Assembly: GCA_964465125.1 (NCBI GenBank)
Contig: CAYXIO010000027.1
Coordinates: forward strand, 1-50,915
DNA length: 50,915 nt
Source: CAYOHG01 sp964465125
GTDB taxonomy: Bacteria; Planctomycetota; Phycisphaerae; UBA1845; Fen-1342
Reading direction: 5' to 3'
In this document: positions 16,895 through 25,545 of the stretch, in pieces
Layout: each line of letters starts with the position of its first letter
Position numbering within the stretch: the stretch's first letter is position 1
Position numbers and translations under genes: made by a program
The notes under the pieces: generated by a model
What the model was told of the DNA's origin: nothing
Database searches by the model: none
What the model saw: only the letters and a program-made list of their open reading frames with translations

Positions 16895-17619
16895 GCGCGA
16901 TGGTGGATTCACGACCGGCCGCGAGCAGCGCGACGCCCGGCCCGGCCCGCCGCTGCCGCGCCGCGTTCGAATACGCGATCGAAGGCGACGCGCGCTTCAT
17001 TTCGCATCGCGACGAAATGCGCGTTCTGGCTCGGGCGCTGCGCCGGGCGGACTGGCCGGTCGCCTACTCGCGCGGCTTCAACCCGCAGCCGCGCCTGTCG
17101 ATCCCCCTGCCGAGATACGTTGGCCTGGGTTGCTCGTGCCAGCTTGCGATCACGGATCTCAGCGGCCCGTGCGAGGCCGAGTGGCTGCGCGGCCGTCTGG
17201 CGGGCGTGTTTCCGCCGGGACTGCAACTGAGTGCGCTGTACGCCCCCGCCACGCTCCGCGCCCCGCACCCTCTGCGGGTGGAATTCCAACTGATCCTCGA
17301 CCCGCCGCAGCTCGACGGCCTTCCGGCGCGGGTCGAAGTGCTCCTTGCAACCGGCGCCGCGCCGCGCGTCGAGCGCCGCGGCGACGACCCGCTGCCGCTC
17401 GCCGCCCTGCGCAGCTTCGTCTCCATGCTGGAGCTGGTGCGCGAACGACTGACCTTCACCCTCTCGTACCAGGATCGTACCTGCGTACGTCCCCATGAAA
17501 TACTGATTGCTCTGGGGCTGCCGGCGACGCGCCTGGCACATCGGCTCTGCCGAACCCGGATCGAATGGAACACACAGATCGCCGCGCCCCACTGGGCGTC
17601 CGGCGACGGAAAGGAATGA
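16891..17619 (+). CDS. TIGR03936/DUF2344 protein
   Basis: 242 aa, GTG start overlapping the ptsI TGA by 4 nt. After a short variable N-terminus the conserved block reads ISHRDEMRVLARALRRADWP, YSRGFNPQPRLSIPLP and GLGCSCQLAITDL, the signature of the DUF2344 family (TIGR03936). That family is usually found beside or fused to a radical-SAM protein and next to RNase E/G; here RNase E/G follows with an ATGA overlap and no radical-SAM partner is adjacent. The molecular role is unknown; the gene context suggests RNA metabolism. Confidence 0.87.
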   Translation: MSAMVDSRPAASSATPGPARRCRAAFEYAIEGDARFISHRDEMRVLARALRRADWPVAYSRGFNPQPRLSIPLPRYVGLGCSCQLAITDLSGPCEAEWLRGRLAGVFPPGLQLSALYAPATLRAPHPLRVEFQLILDPPQLDGLPARVEVLLATGAAPRVERRGDDPLPLAALRSFVSMLELVRERLTFTLSYQDRTCVRPHEILIALGLPATRLAHRLCRTRIEWNTQIAAPHWASGDGKE

Positions 17620-20183
17620 CCTTGGCCAGGAAGTCCACCACTCGCAAGAAGACCGTGCGAACGCGACGCACGAAGGACCGCGGCACGCCGGAAAGCTCGG
17701 TTGCGGAAACGCCCGAGCTGACGAGCGGGCAGTCGCCAGCCGCGGCGGAAACGCCCCAAGCCGCAGCGAACGCGAAGGCAACGGGGGCGCCGCGCAGCGC
17801 GCGACGACCACGTTCGCGCGCGCGCGGCGGCGCGAACGCGGCCGATCCGGCGGCTGCCGCACCTTCCAAGGAAGCCGACAGCGTCCGACGCGGAAACTCG
17901 AAGTCCGCCGCTCCTGCCGGACCGGAAATCGAGCAGGGCGGCGACCGAGTCGTCATTCGCTTCCCATCCGCCGCCCCGCCGCCCAGCCGGTTCATGGCGG
18001 CCGTGCAGGAAGCGCGCGTCCCGCGACCGGCGGCGCCCGCCGCGCCCGCGGCGAAGCCCCCCCAAGAGCCCCCTCCCGTCAAGAGTGACAAGCAGAGGCC
18101 CAAGCCGCAGGCTGAGTCCGCGCCGCGCGACGAGTCCGAAGCCTCGGGCGGCGTTGCACCGGTTCTTGACGACGATCGCCCCGAGGGCGCGCGGCGGGGG
18201 CGGCGCTCCCGCCGCGGGCGGGGTCGCGATCGGGGCCGGCGCGAGAGCGGCGAGCGCGAGGTCGCTGATCGCCCGCCGCAAAGCGAACCGCGGCCGGTCG
18301 TCCCGTTCGTCGATGGCGACGAGGGCACGGAGTTGGTTCCGCGCGTGGAGAGCGAAGAAGGCGACGACGACGTGCTCTTCGATCACGAGTCGGACATCGC
18401 CGCCGAGGCTCGGGCCGCCGAGCAGGCCGATCTGATCATCGACGAGTCCGCTGACGAGCGCGCGGTGGTCGAATCCGAAGAGCGCGGCCGCGGACGTGGC
18501 CGCCGGCGGCGCCGCTCGCGCCGTGGCCGCGGGCGCGAGCGCGGCGGCGACCGGCTGGTGGAAGACCGCACGTTCGACGACTACGACGGCAGCGGCGCCG
18601 ACGAGGTCGTGGAGCTGGAGGCGACGGAGGCCGTCTCGACGGCGCCGCGCGCGGCGCCGCGACGCGAAATGGTCATCAACGCGATCCCGCGCGAGGAATG
18701 CCGCATCGCGATCCTCGAGAACAACCGGCTGGAGGAGATCTACACCGAACGCGCCTCGGCCGAGAACCACGTCGGCAACATCTACAAGGGCGTGGTCACC
18801 AACGTTGAGCCCAGCATCCAGGCCGCCTTCCTGAACTTCGGCCTGGGCAAGAACGGGTTCCTGCACATCTCCGACCTGCACCCGCGCTACTTCCCGAAGG
18901 GTGAGGACCGCACGGAAAACGTCGGCCGCAAGACCCCCCGCCGCGCCCGCCCGCCGATCCAGAACTGCCTGCGCCGCGGGCAGGAGCTGCTCGTGCAGAT
19001 CACCAAGGAGGGCATCGGCACCAAGGGCCCGACGCTGACGACGTACCTGAGCGTCCCGGGGCGATTCCTGGTGCTGCTGCCGGACATGCGCGAGCTGGGC
19101 GTCTCGCGCAAGATCGAAGACGACGAGCTGCGTCGCAAGATCCGCCGGCAGCTCGACGAGCTCGAACTGCCCGGTGACATGGGCTTCATCGCCCGCACGG
19201 CCGCCGAAGACCGCAGCCGCGAGGAGCTCCAGGCCGATCTCGACTATCTCACGCGGCTGTGGCGGGCCGTCGAGCGGCGCATCAAGAGCCAGAAGGCCCC
19301 CTGCGAGGTCTATCGCGACTCGGACCTGGTGACGCGCACGATCCGCGACGTCTACACCAACGACATCGAGAAGATCTTTGTCGATGACGAGCAGATCGCC
19401 GACCAGGCCCGCGAGTTCCTCTCGATCTTCAATCCGCGCGCCGGGGACATCGTCAACGGCTACGAATCGCCGGTGCCCATCTTCCACCACTACGGCATCG
19501 AGGCCGAGCTTGACCGCCTGCACTCGCGGCACGTCCCGCTCAAGAGCGGCGGATCGCTGGTCATCGACCAGACCGAGGCGCTCGTCGCGATCGACGTCAA
19601 CAGCGGGCGCTTCCGTACGGAGGATGACTCCGAGATCACGGCGTTCAAGATCAACCTCGAGGCCGCCGACGAGATCGCCCGGCAGCTTCGGCTGCGCGAT
19701 CTGGGCGGCGTGATCATCTGTGACTTCATCGACATGCGCCGCGAAGAGCATCGGCGCGAGGTCGAGCGCCGGCTCGCGCGCAACCTCAAGGAGCACAAAG
19801 AACGCGCCAAGGTGCTGCGCATGAGCCGCTTCGGCATGATCGAAATGACGCGCCAGCGGCAGCGCGCCAGCCTGACTCGAACCGTCTACCAGGACTGCAC
19901 CCACTGCCGCGGAACGGGCCTGGTCAAGACCGCCGAGAGCGTAGCGCTGGACGTCATGCGGCTGATTCAGCTCGCGGTCTCGAAGGAACACATCCGCTCG
20001 ATCGAAGTCGCCGTGGGGGGCGAAGTCGCGTTCATGCTTCAGAACCGCAAGCGCGCCGTGCTGCATGAGTTCGAGACGCAGTATCACCGCAGCATTGCGA
20101 TCCGCCCGGAGCCGAAGTTCGGCCTCGACCAGGTTCAGGTGCAGTGCTACGACCAACGCGGACGGGTCGTGCCGCACCCGTAG
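17616..20183 (+). CDS. rng: Ribonuclease E/G with long N-terminal disordered extension
   Basis: 855 aa. The ATG at 17616 overlaps the previous stop and has GGAAAGG upstream. The catalytic core starts near residue 352 (MVINAIPREECRIAILEN) with an embedded S1 domain (GNIYKGVVTNVEPSIQAAF). The Mg-binding aspartates are D660 (VAIDVNSGRF) and D703 (IICDFIDM), and the Zn-link is C761-T-H-C764-RGTG. This is a single-strand endoribonuclease of rRNA and mRNA processing. Unlike E. coli RNase E, the extra low-complexity region is N-terminal: about 350 residues rich in Pro/Ala/Arg with blocks such as RRGRRSRRGRGRDRGRR and acidic stretches between them. After the core there is almost no tail. Confidence 0.93.
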   Translation: MTLARKSTTRKKTVRTRRTKDRGTPESSVAETPELTSGQSPAAAETPQAAANAKATGAPRSARRPRSRARGGANAADPAAAAPSKEADSVRRGNSKSAAPAGPEIEQGGDRVVIRFPSAAPPPSRFMAAVQEARVPRPAAPAAPAAKPPQEPPPVKSDKQRPKPQAESAPRDESEASGGVAPVLDDDRPEGARRGRRSRRGRGRDRGRRESGEREVADRPPQSEPRPVVPFVDGDEGTELVPRVESEEGDDDVLFDHESDIAAEARAAEQADLIIDESADERAVVESEERGRGRGRRRRRSRRGRGRERGGDRLVEDRTFDDYDGSGADEVVELEATEAVSTAPRAAPRREMVINAIPREECRIAILENNRLEEIYTERASAENHVGNIYKGVVTNVEPSIQAAFLNFGLGKNGFLHISDLHPRYFPKGEDRTENVGRKTPRRARPPIQNCLRRGQELLVQITKEGIGTKGPTLTTYLSVPGRFLVLLPDMRELGVSRKIEDDELRRKIRRQLDELELPGDMGFIARTAAEDRSREELQADLDYLTRLWRAVERRIKSQKAPCEVYRDSDLVTRTIRDVYTNDIEKIFVDDEQIADQAREFLSIFNPRAGDIVNGYESPVPIFHHYGIEAELDRLHSRHVPLKSGGSLVIDQTEALVAIDVNSGRFRTEDDSEITAFKINLEAADEIARQLRLRDLGGVIICDFIDMRREEHRREVERRLARNLKEHKERAKVLRMSRFGMIEMTRQRQRASLTRTVYQDCTHCRGTGLVKTAESVALDVMRLIQLAVSKEHIRSIEVAVGGEVAFMLQNRKRAVLHEFETQYHRSIAIRPEPKFGLDQVQVQCYDQRGRVVPHP

Positions 20184-20234
20184 AGGGCGCGCCGCGACGC
20201 GGCCGCGGGTCTTACGAGCGGAAAGGAAATCGTC

Positions 20235-21212
20235 GTGGGCACGCAGCGCGACCTCGGTGAGCGATTGCCGGAGCTGGTCGAGCGGCTGGTCGCCAGCTAT
20301 GCGGCCGACGCGCGCACGCAACACCTCGATCGCGCGTTCCTGCCGTCGAAGACGCGCGCCGTGGAGCTTTGCGAGCTCTTGCTGGAGCTCACGTACCCTG
20401 GGTACGTGGGGCGCCAGCTTCTTTCGAGCCACAACATCCGCTACCACGTCGGCGAACTGCTGCCGCGCCTCTGGGAATCGCTGGCGCAGGAAATCGTGGC
20501 CTGCCTGTGCTGCGATGCCGAGTTGCACGAGGAATTGCCGGCCGCCGAAAAGAGCTGCCCGCAACGCGCCGCCGCTCTCGCCACCGAGTTCGTCCGCCGC
20601 ATCGCCGACGTCCGTGCCCGCCTGACCGATGATGTCCAGGCGCACTACGACGGCGACCCCGCCGCCACCAGCACCGCCGAGATCGTCCTGGCGTATCCCG
20701 GACTGCTGGCGATCACGATCTTCCGCTATGCGCACGAGCTCTATCAGCTTGAAGTGCCGATTCTGCCGCGCATCATGACCGAGCACGCGCACCGCCTGAC
20801 CGGCATCGACCTGCACCCCGGAGCCGTCATCGGCCGCAGCTTCTGCATCGACCACGGGACCGGCGTCGTCGTCGGCGAGACCAGCCGGCTCGGAAACAAC
20901 GTCAAGATCTACCAGGGCGTTACGCTCGGCGCGCTCTCGTTCCCCAAGGACGAGCGCGGACGCATCATCCGCGGGCACAAGCGCCATCCCACCGTCGGCA
21001 ACAACGTCACCGTCTACGCCGGCGCCACCATCCTCGGCGGCGATACGACGATCGGCGACGGCGCCGTCATCGGCGGCGGCGTGTTCCTGACGCGCAGCGT
21101 ACCGGCGGGCTATCAGGTCGCCCTCGCGCCTCCAATCCTCAAAATCCGCCCGCCGAAAGAAGCCGAACCCGGGCCGGAGGCGCCCGGCCCGGGTCAGGAT
21201 TGGGTGATCTGA
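20235..21212 (+). CDS. cysE: Serine O-acetyltransferase
   Basis: 325 aa, GTG at 20235 with AAAGGAA upstream. It makes O-acetylserine for cysteine synthesis. A long helical N-terminus precedes the left-handed hexapeptide repeat domain: TGIDLHPGAVIGRSFCIDHG (Asp/His catalytic region), GTGVVVGETSRLGNNVKIYQ, GHKRHPTVGNNVTVYAGATI. The closing PPILKIRPP sequence reappears 1.2 kb downstream in a decayed copy. It is 51 nt after rng and may be read through from it. Confidence 0.93.
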   Translation: MGTQRDLGERLPELVERLVASYAADARTQHLDRAFLPSKTRAVELCELLLELTYPGYVGRQLLSSHNIRYHVGELLPRLWESLAQEIVACLCCDAELHEELPAAEKSCPQRAAALATEFVRRIADVRARLTDDVQAHYDGDPAATSTAEIVLAYPGLLAITIFRYAHELYQLEVPILPRIMTEHAHRLTGIDLHPGAVIGRSFCIDHGTGVVVGETSRLGNNVKIYQGVTLGALSFPKDERGRIIRGHKRHPTVGNNVTVYAGATILGGDTTIGDGAVIGGGVFLTRSVPAGYQVALAPPILKIRPPKEAEPGPEAPGPGQDWVI

Positions 21213-21235
21213 ATCGTCGCGAGCAGCCGGGAAGC

Positions 21236-22249
21236 TCAGTCGCAATCGACGCGCGTCCCGTCCCAGGAGCCGTTCCAGGTACCGCTGCCCTCGAACCCCC
21301 ACACGCCGCTGAACGTGGTCCAGTCGTCGCTGAAGTTCAGCTCGAACGGCCCGTACTTGACCGTCCATGGCGCCTCGGGCTCCGCCCAGGTCCCGGTCAG
21401 CGTGTGTCCGCTCAAGGTGGCGCCGGAGATCGTCCCGCCGTAGTAGTCGTACGTGCCGCTGACCGCCGCGCCGCTGACCGTCAATCGCATCGTGAAGTAG
21501 GTCGTCGACCAGCAACCTTCGACCGAGCCAGAGGTCGCCGTCGGCTCTTCCGCCACGTAGACGTCCACGCCGGTCGCGTCCGATTCGACGCCGCGGGCGT
21601 CGATCACGGCCAGCCAGACACTGACGTAGCCTGTATGCGGCATCGCGACCGAGTACGACGAGCTGCTGCTCGATTGCCAGGATCCGTCGTCGACCGCCCA
21701 GTAGTAGGTGTACGGCGACGTGCCGCCAGACGCGTTGGCGCTGAACGAGAGCACGTCGTTGAGGTTGGCGGTGGTGGCCGATGCGCTGATCGAGGCGGTG
21801 ATGCTGGAGGCGGTGGGGTCGCTGCCGCCGGTGGTGGTTCCGCCGGAGCCCTGCGCTCCGCTCTCCATGACATAGACCTGCATGGAGTACGAATCCGAGT
21901 CGTTTCCGTTCGCGTCGCGGGCCACGAAGTAGACCGATCGGGTGCCGAGCGAATCCATCACGCGGCTGAAGGTCGAGCCGCCGCTGGTCCAGGCGCCGTC
22001 ACCGTCCAATTGCCAGAAGTACGTGTAGGGTCCGCCGCTCCCGCTGACAATCGCGGTGAAGGTGACGGTGTCGCCGAGGTTAGCGTAGTCCTGGCTTGCG
22101 CTGAGCGAGATTTCCGGCTCGATCGTAAGCCCGCCCAGGCTGCCGTACGGCGAGGTCGCGAGGCTCAACAGGCTGGGCATGCACCCCGAAGGTGATGCCG
22201 ATTGGGCGGTCAGCAGAGCTGCCGCCAGCAGAAGGCGTGTTCCAAACAT
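21236..22249 (-). CDS. Exported protein with two PKD/Ig-like domains
   Basis: 337 aa. The ATG at 22249 has CAGGAG upstream and gives a signal peptide (MFGTRLLLAAALLTAQSAS). Two similar Ig-like units follow (each starting with ASxxxANLxD and containing YTYFWQLDGD or YTYYWAVDDG), then a beta-rich C-terminal unit with VSGTYDYYGGTISGAT and FSGVWGFEGSGTWNG, a pattern common in bacterial exported proteins. Function unknown; binding or adhesion is likely. It lies between cysE and the decayed cysE 3' copy, in the opposite orientation, as if it entered there. Confidence 0.8.
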   Translation of the reverse strand: MFGTRLLLAAALLTAQSASPSGCMPSLLSLATSPYGSLGGLTIEPEISLSASQDYANLGDTVTFTAIVSGSGGPYTYFWQLDGDGAWTSGGSTFSRVMDSLGTRSVYFVARDANGNDSDSYSMQVYVMESGAQGSGGTTTGGSDPTASSITASISASATTANLNDVLSFSANASGGTSPYTYYWAVDDGSWQSSSSSSYSVAMPHTGYVSVWLAVIDARGVESDATGVDVYVAEEPTATSGSVEGCWSTTYFTMRLTVSGAAVSGTYDYYGGTISGATLSGHTLTGTWAEPEAPWTVKYGPFELNFSDDWTTFSGVWGFEGSGTWNGSWDGTRVDCD

Positions 22250-22408
22250 GACGTAGACTCCTGAGGCACGATCACTACAAAACAACGCTTCCTGAATCAT
22301 GCAATTCACCCAGGCGCGCGGCCTGCTGATTGGACGGAATTCGAGGACCAGGATGCGGGAATTGCGCGTCCGCTATCCGCCGAACGCGCTCGATCGGCCG
22401 GCCGGGGC

Positions 22409-22494
22409 GGGTCGCGCTCGCGCCGCCGATCCTCAAAATCCGCCCGCCGCAAAGCGACGAGCCGCAGCCCTCTGAAGGCGATTGGGGGATCGGA
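22409..22494 (+). pseudogene. Decayed duplicate of the cysE 3' end
   Basis: GGTCGCGCTCGCGCC followed by ATCCTCAAAATCCGCCCGCCG matches the cysE end (21116 onward) with only a few substitutions, and the reading VALAPPILKIRPP is identical. The middle has drifted, and GATTGGGGGATC matches the cysE GATTGGGTGATC, but the stop codon is lost (CGGA instead of CTGA). No upstream part of cysE is present. The rest of the 22250-22586 gap shows no gene. Confidence 0.75.
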
Positions 22495-22574
22495 TCCCGC
22501 CGGAAGCGGCTCCCGCCGAGCGCTGATTCAAAACTCAAGCGAGTATTAGAACGGGCGCACGCGCGACCGGGGGT

Positions 22575-22580
22575 TACACT
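22575..22580 (+). promoter_or_regulatory. -10-like box 6 nt before a start codon
   Basis: TACACT ends 6 nt before the ATG at 22587, the same geometry as the prmC start. No convincing -35 box is seen. Confidence 0.4.
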
Positions 22581-22586
22581 GCCGCC

Positions 22587-23123
22587 ATGGCTCGCCACGC
22601 GAACCCCTCCGCGCTCGATCCCCGCGTTCAGCTCGGGCTCCTCTCCTACGTCGTCATCAGCATGATCACCGGAGTTCTGCTCTTCGGCGGAATCGTGGTT
22701 GGGCTCGTCCTGAAGCGCGATGGCGGCGCCGCGGAATCACGCGACTTGGCGCAGACCCTGGCGATCGTGCTGGTGAGCCTGGCGGCAGCGGAAGCCGTAG
22801 CCTGGTGGATCATTCGTGCAGCGCTGCTGCGAAGCTGGCAACGCGCCGCCGCGAAATCGGAAAGCCCCGCCCGGGCCGAGCTCGACCTTTCGGACAAGGA
22901 GGCGGCGGCACCGTGGGTGCAGCGCTTCTTCGCCTACACGATCATTCCCGCGGCGATGGGCGAAGGCCTGGCCCTGTTCGCAGTCGTCGCCGCGCTGCTC
23001 ACGCGCAATCCGTGGTTCTTCGCCGGCAGCGCCGTCGGAATCGTCGCGACGGCGTTGTGCTTCCCCAGCGAGCAGCGGTTGCAGCAGCTCGTGCGGCACG
23101 TGGCAAGCCCGCACCTGCTCTGA
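22587..23123 (+). CDS. Four-helix membrane protein, family not recognised
   Basis: 178 aa. Hydrophobic segments at about 18-42, 56-80, 113-138 and 143-160 suggest four membrane helices with a charged cytosolic loop (84-108). No catalytic motif is visible. The start has no Shine-Dalgarno; a TACACT box sits 6 nt upstream. It converges with the methyltransferase gene, 18 nt away. Confidence 0.75.
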   Translation: MARHANPSALDPRVQLGLLSYVVISMITGVLLFGGIVVGLVLKRDGGAAESRDLAQTLAIVLVSLAAAEAVAWWIIRAALLRSWQRAAAKSESPARAELDLSDKEAAAPWVQRFFAYTIIPAAMGEGLALFAVVAALLTRNPWFFAGSAVGIVATALCFPSEQRLQQLVRHVASPHLL

Positions 23124-23141
23124 TTTCCCCGCTGCGACGGC

Positions 23142-23909
23142 TCAGCGGATCGCCACATTCACCAGCAGCGGCGCCAGGACGTTCATCTTTCGCTGAAGGA
23201 TCCGCGTCAGCCCGGCCTGCTCAAGCATGGTACGGACCTCACACCAGGGCGCGTGATGGACGTTTTGCTCCACCGTGCCGACGCACACATCGAACACGAC
23301 CCACCCGATCACGTTGTCGCGAAATCCGTCGATCAGCACGAGCAGCCCGTCCGGCCGCAACACCCGGTGAAACTCGCGCAGCACCGCCGCCTGGTGCGGA
23401 TAGTGATGAAACGAGTTGCAGCACGTCAGCACGTCGAAGGACTCATCCGCGAACGGCAGGCGCTCGGAGTCGCCGTGCACCGCCTGCAGCCGATCGCCGC
23501 CCGCGCCCTGAGCGAATTTCTCAGCGGCCCGCGCGACCATCTCGGCGGAATAGTCCAACCCGACGAGCAGCTCCGCCTGCGGCAGCTCCGAGACCAGCGC
23601 CAGCAGCGAGCCGGTGCCGCAGCCTACATCGAGCATCCGAAACGGCGCCCCGCCGCGCGGCGCGCTCCAGCGTCGAATCTCGTCCTGGCAGGCGCGGATG
23701 CTGGGAAAGAAGACCAACTCGTTCAGCCAGGAGCGATCGTAGTAGGTGGCCCAACGGTCGAAGTAGCCGCGCGCATGGCGTTTGATCGAGTGCGGCTGCT
23801 GGGCGGTTGACGACGGGCTGGACGCCGCGTCGCGGGCGGAGGGCAAACGGTCCGAGGTGCCTGTGCTCGAGCGATCGGGCGGATCGGGTGATCCCGTGGG
23901 GCCGGTCAT
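23142..23909 (-). CDS. Class I SAM-dependent methyltransferase
   Basis: 255 aa from the ATG at 23909 (MTGPTGSPDPPDRSS). The much longer upstream frame is Ser/Ala/Arg noise overlapping the next gene. Motif I is MLDVGCGTGSLLAL (about 91-104), followed by VGLDYSAEMV, FDVLTCCNSFHHYPH and LLVLIDGFRD, the pattern of the Methyltransf_11 family (UbiE/small-molecule type). The N-terminal GYFDRWATYYDRSW is also seen in quinone or lipid methyltransferases. The substrate is unknown. No close operon partner. Confidence 0.87.
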   Translation of the reverse strand: MTGPTGSPDPPDRSSTGTSDRLPSARDAASSPSSTAQQPHSIKRHARGYFDRWATYYDRSWLNELVFFPSIRACQDEIRRWSAPRGGAPFRMLDVGCGTGSLLALVSELPQAELLVGLDYSAEMVARAAEKFAQGAGGDRLQAVHGDSERLPFADESFDVLTCCNSFHHYPHQAAVLREFHRVLRPDGLLVLIDGFRDNVIGWVVFDVCVGTVEQNVHHAPWCEVRTMLEQAGLTRILQRKMNVLAPLLVNVAIR

Positions 23910-23970
23910 GCGCGGCCGACGGCGAACTCCAGAATTTCCGCGAGCACCCGGCACAGCGGTGGTTCCGGTT

Positions 23971-24969
23971 CTAGGAGCGGTCGCCGTCCAGCACGCGCCC
24001 GATGCCGCCGAGGATGCTGCCCTCGCCGCGGCGCTTGCCGCCCACGCTGCTGGCGATGATGCGATCCGCGAGGCGCGAGAAAGGCAAGGATTGCAGCCAG
24101 ACGTCGCCCGGCCCGCGCAGGGCGGCGAAGAACAGCCCCTCGCCGCCGAACAGCGTGTTCTTGATCCCGCCGACGAACTGGATGTCGTAATCAACGGAGG
24201 TCTGCAACGCGACGATGCAGCCGGTGTCCACTTTCAGCATCTCACCCGGCGCAAGGCGCTTGTGCGCCAGGGTTCCGCCGGCGTGCACGAACGCCAGTCC
24301 GTCGCCCTTCAGCCGCTGAAGAATGAACCCCTCGCCGCCGAACAGGCCCACGCCAATCCGCTTGGTGAACGCGATGCCGATCGAGACGCCCAGCGCCGCG
24401 CAGAGGAACGAGTCTTTCTGGCACAGCAGCTCGCCGCCGAGCTGCGCCAGGTCCATCGGGACGATCTTGCCCGGGTAAGGCGCGGCGAACGCGATGCGGT
24501 CGCGGCCTGAGCCGGCGGCCGAGAAGGTCGTCATGAAAAGCGATTCGCCGGTCAGCACGCGTTTTCCGGCCGAGAGCACCTTTCCAAAGAACCCCTGGTC
24601 CGCGCTGGGGTCGCCGAAACGCGTCTCCATCTTGATGCTGGCGCCCATGTACATCATGGCGCCGCTTTCCGCCGTCACCGTCTCACCGGGATCGAGCTCA
24701 ATCTCGACGTACTGCATGTCGTCGCCGCTGATCAGGTAGTCGATCTCGTGCGCGCGGCGGGAGCGCGGAGCCGCGGGCGCAAGGTCGGGCGTGAAGCTGG
24801 CCGTGCGGAACTGCGGAATGTGCTTGGCGGCCAGCCAGGAGGTCATGCCGGGGCCGAAGACCAGCGTGTCGTCTCCCTGCAACGACGGCAACAGCCGCCG
24901 CAGCTCCGACAGCGTCACGGGGCCCAGCGCCTTGCCGTCGGCGACGTAGTGCCACACTGCGTCGGACAT
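23971..24969 (-). CDS. AIM24/TIGR00266-family protein with N-terminal GYF_2 domain
   Basis: 332 aa. The ATG at 24969 has AGGAG upstream. Residues about 5-57 form a GYF_2 (DUF4339) domain: WHYVADGKALGPVTLSELRR and TSWLAAKHIPQF. The remainder is an AIM24/TIGR00266 beta-barrel domain: VEIELDPGETVTAESGAMMY, GKVLSAGKRVLTGESLFMTTF, FLCAALGVSIGIAF and GGEGFILQRLKGDGLAFVHAGG. Both families occur in bacteria without a settled function; GYF domains bind proline-rich peptides. Possibly co-transcribed with the DUF3060 lipoprotein gene (37-nt gap). Confidence 0.88.
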   Translation of the reverse strand: MSDAVWHYVADGKALGPVTLSELRRLLPSLQGDDTLVFGPGMTSWLAAKHIPQFRTASFTPDLAPAAPRSRRAHEIDYLISGDDMQYVEIELDPGETVTAESGAMMYMGASIKMETRFGDPSADQGFFGKVLSAGKRVLTGESLFMTTFSAAGSGRDRIAFAAPYPGKIVPMDLAQLGGELLCQKDSFLCAALGVSIGIAFTKRIGVGLFGGEGFILQRLKGDGLAFVHAGGTLAHKRLAPGEMLKVDTGCIVALQTSVDYDIQFVGGIKNTLFGGEGLFFAALRGPGDVWLQSLPFSRLADRIIASSVGGKRRGEGSILGGIGRVLDGDRS

Positions 24970-25006
24970 AGCCAACTCCTGCTGAAAGAAGGCAGCCTGA
25001 AGTCCG

Positions 25007-25444
25007 CTACGAGCCGCCCGCACCCGTCTCCTGGACCGGCGCCATGGGCTCGTACTCGGTGTTCTCGATCGGCGTTACGTACGGCTGCGCCGGCGAGTCG
25101 CCGGGGCCGCGCTGGACAACGCGGCTGCCGCTGCCGCTGATGTTGATGCGCACCTTCAGCTTGGAGGGCACTTCAACCAGGTTGTTCTGGCCCCAGATCT
25201 CGACCTTTCCAAGCAGCGCACCGTCCTCGACGCGAACCTCGTTGCCGTCGCCGATGATCGACAGCTTGTGCAGCTCGGAGCGTCCTTCGATGGTGATCTT
25301 GTTCAAGTGCCCGGTGATGCCGAGCCCGCCGAACCAGTTGCCGCGCTCGGTCAGTTCGTGACCGACGATTCGATTGGCGCCGCCGCAGCCCACCGTCGGA
25401 ACCAGCAGCAGCGCTGCCCACGCGAACTTCCATGCCCGTTGCAT
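25007..25444 (-). CDS. Small DUF3060-like lipoprotein
   Basis: 145 aa. The ATG at 25444 follows GGAAGGG and gives a signal peptide ending in PTVGC, a lipobox. The body is a short beta-repeat of the type N-K-I-T-I-E-G / N-E-V-R-V-E-D / N-L-V-E-V, as in DUF3060. Function unknown; a surface-exposed beta-solenoid is likely. Confidence 0.75.
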   Translation of the reverse strand: MQRAWKFAWAALLLVPTVGCGGANRIVGHELTERGNWFGGLGITGHLNKITIEGRSELHKLSIIGDGNEVRVEDGALLGKVEIWGQNNLVEVPSKLKVRINISGSGSRVVQRGPGDSPAQPYVTPIENTEYEPMAPVQETGAGGS

Positions 25445-25545
25445 ATGCGCCCTTCCAGATGCCGGTGACCCAGAATCCACTCGCCACACCGCGCTGACAC
25501 GGGGTTGAAATGTACCCTGCCCAAAGCGGCGGAGCCAGCACAACG

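Noticed and set aside
16891..17619. DUF2344 gene as a radical-SAM enzyme
   Set aside because: No CxxxCxxC cluster motif is present. Only the DUF2344 part exists here.
17064..21515. Minus-strand open frame of about 1480 codons opposite DUF2344, rng and cysE
   Set aside because: Its translation is Arg/Ala/Asp/Leu-rich without any domain, and it lies opposite genes with clear motifs. GC-rich third positions keep this antisense frame open.
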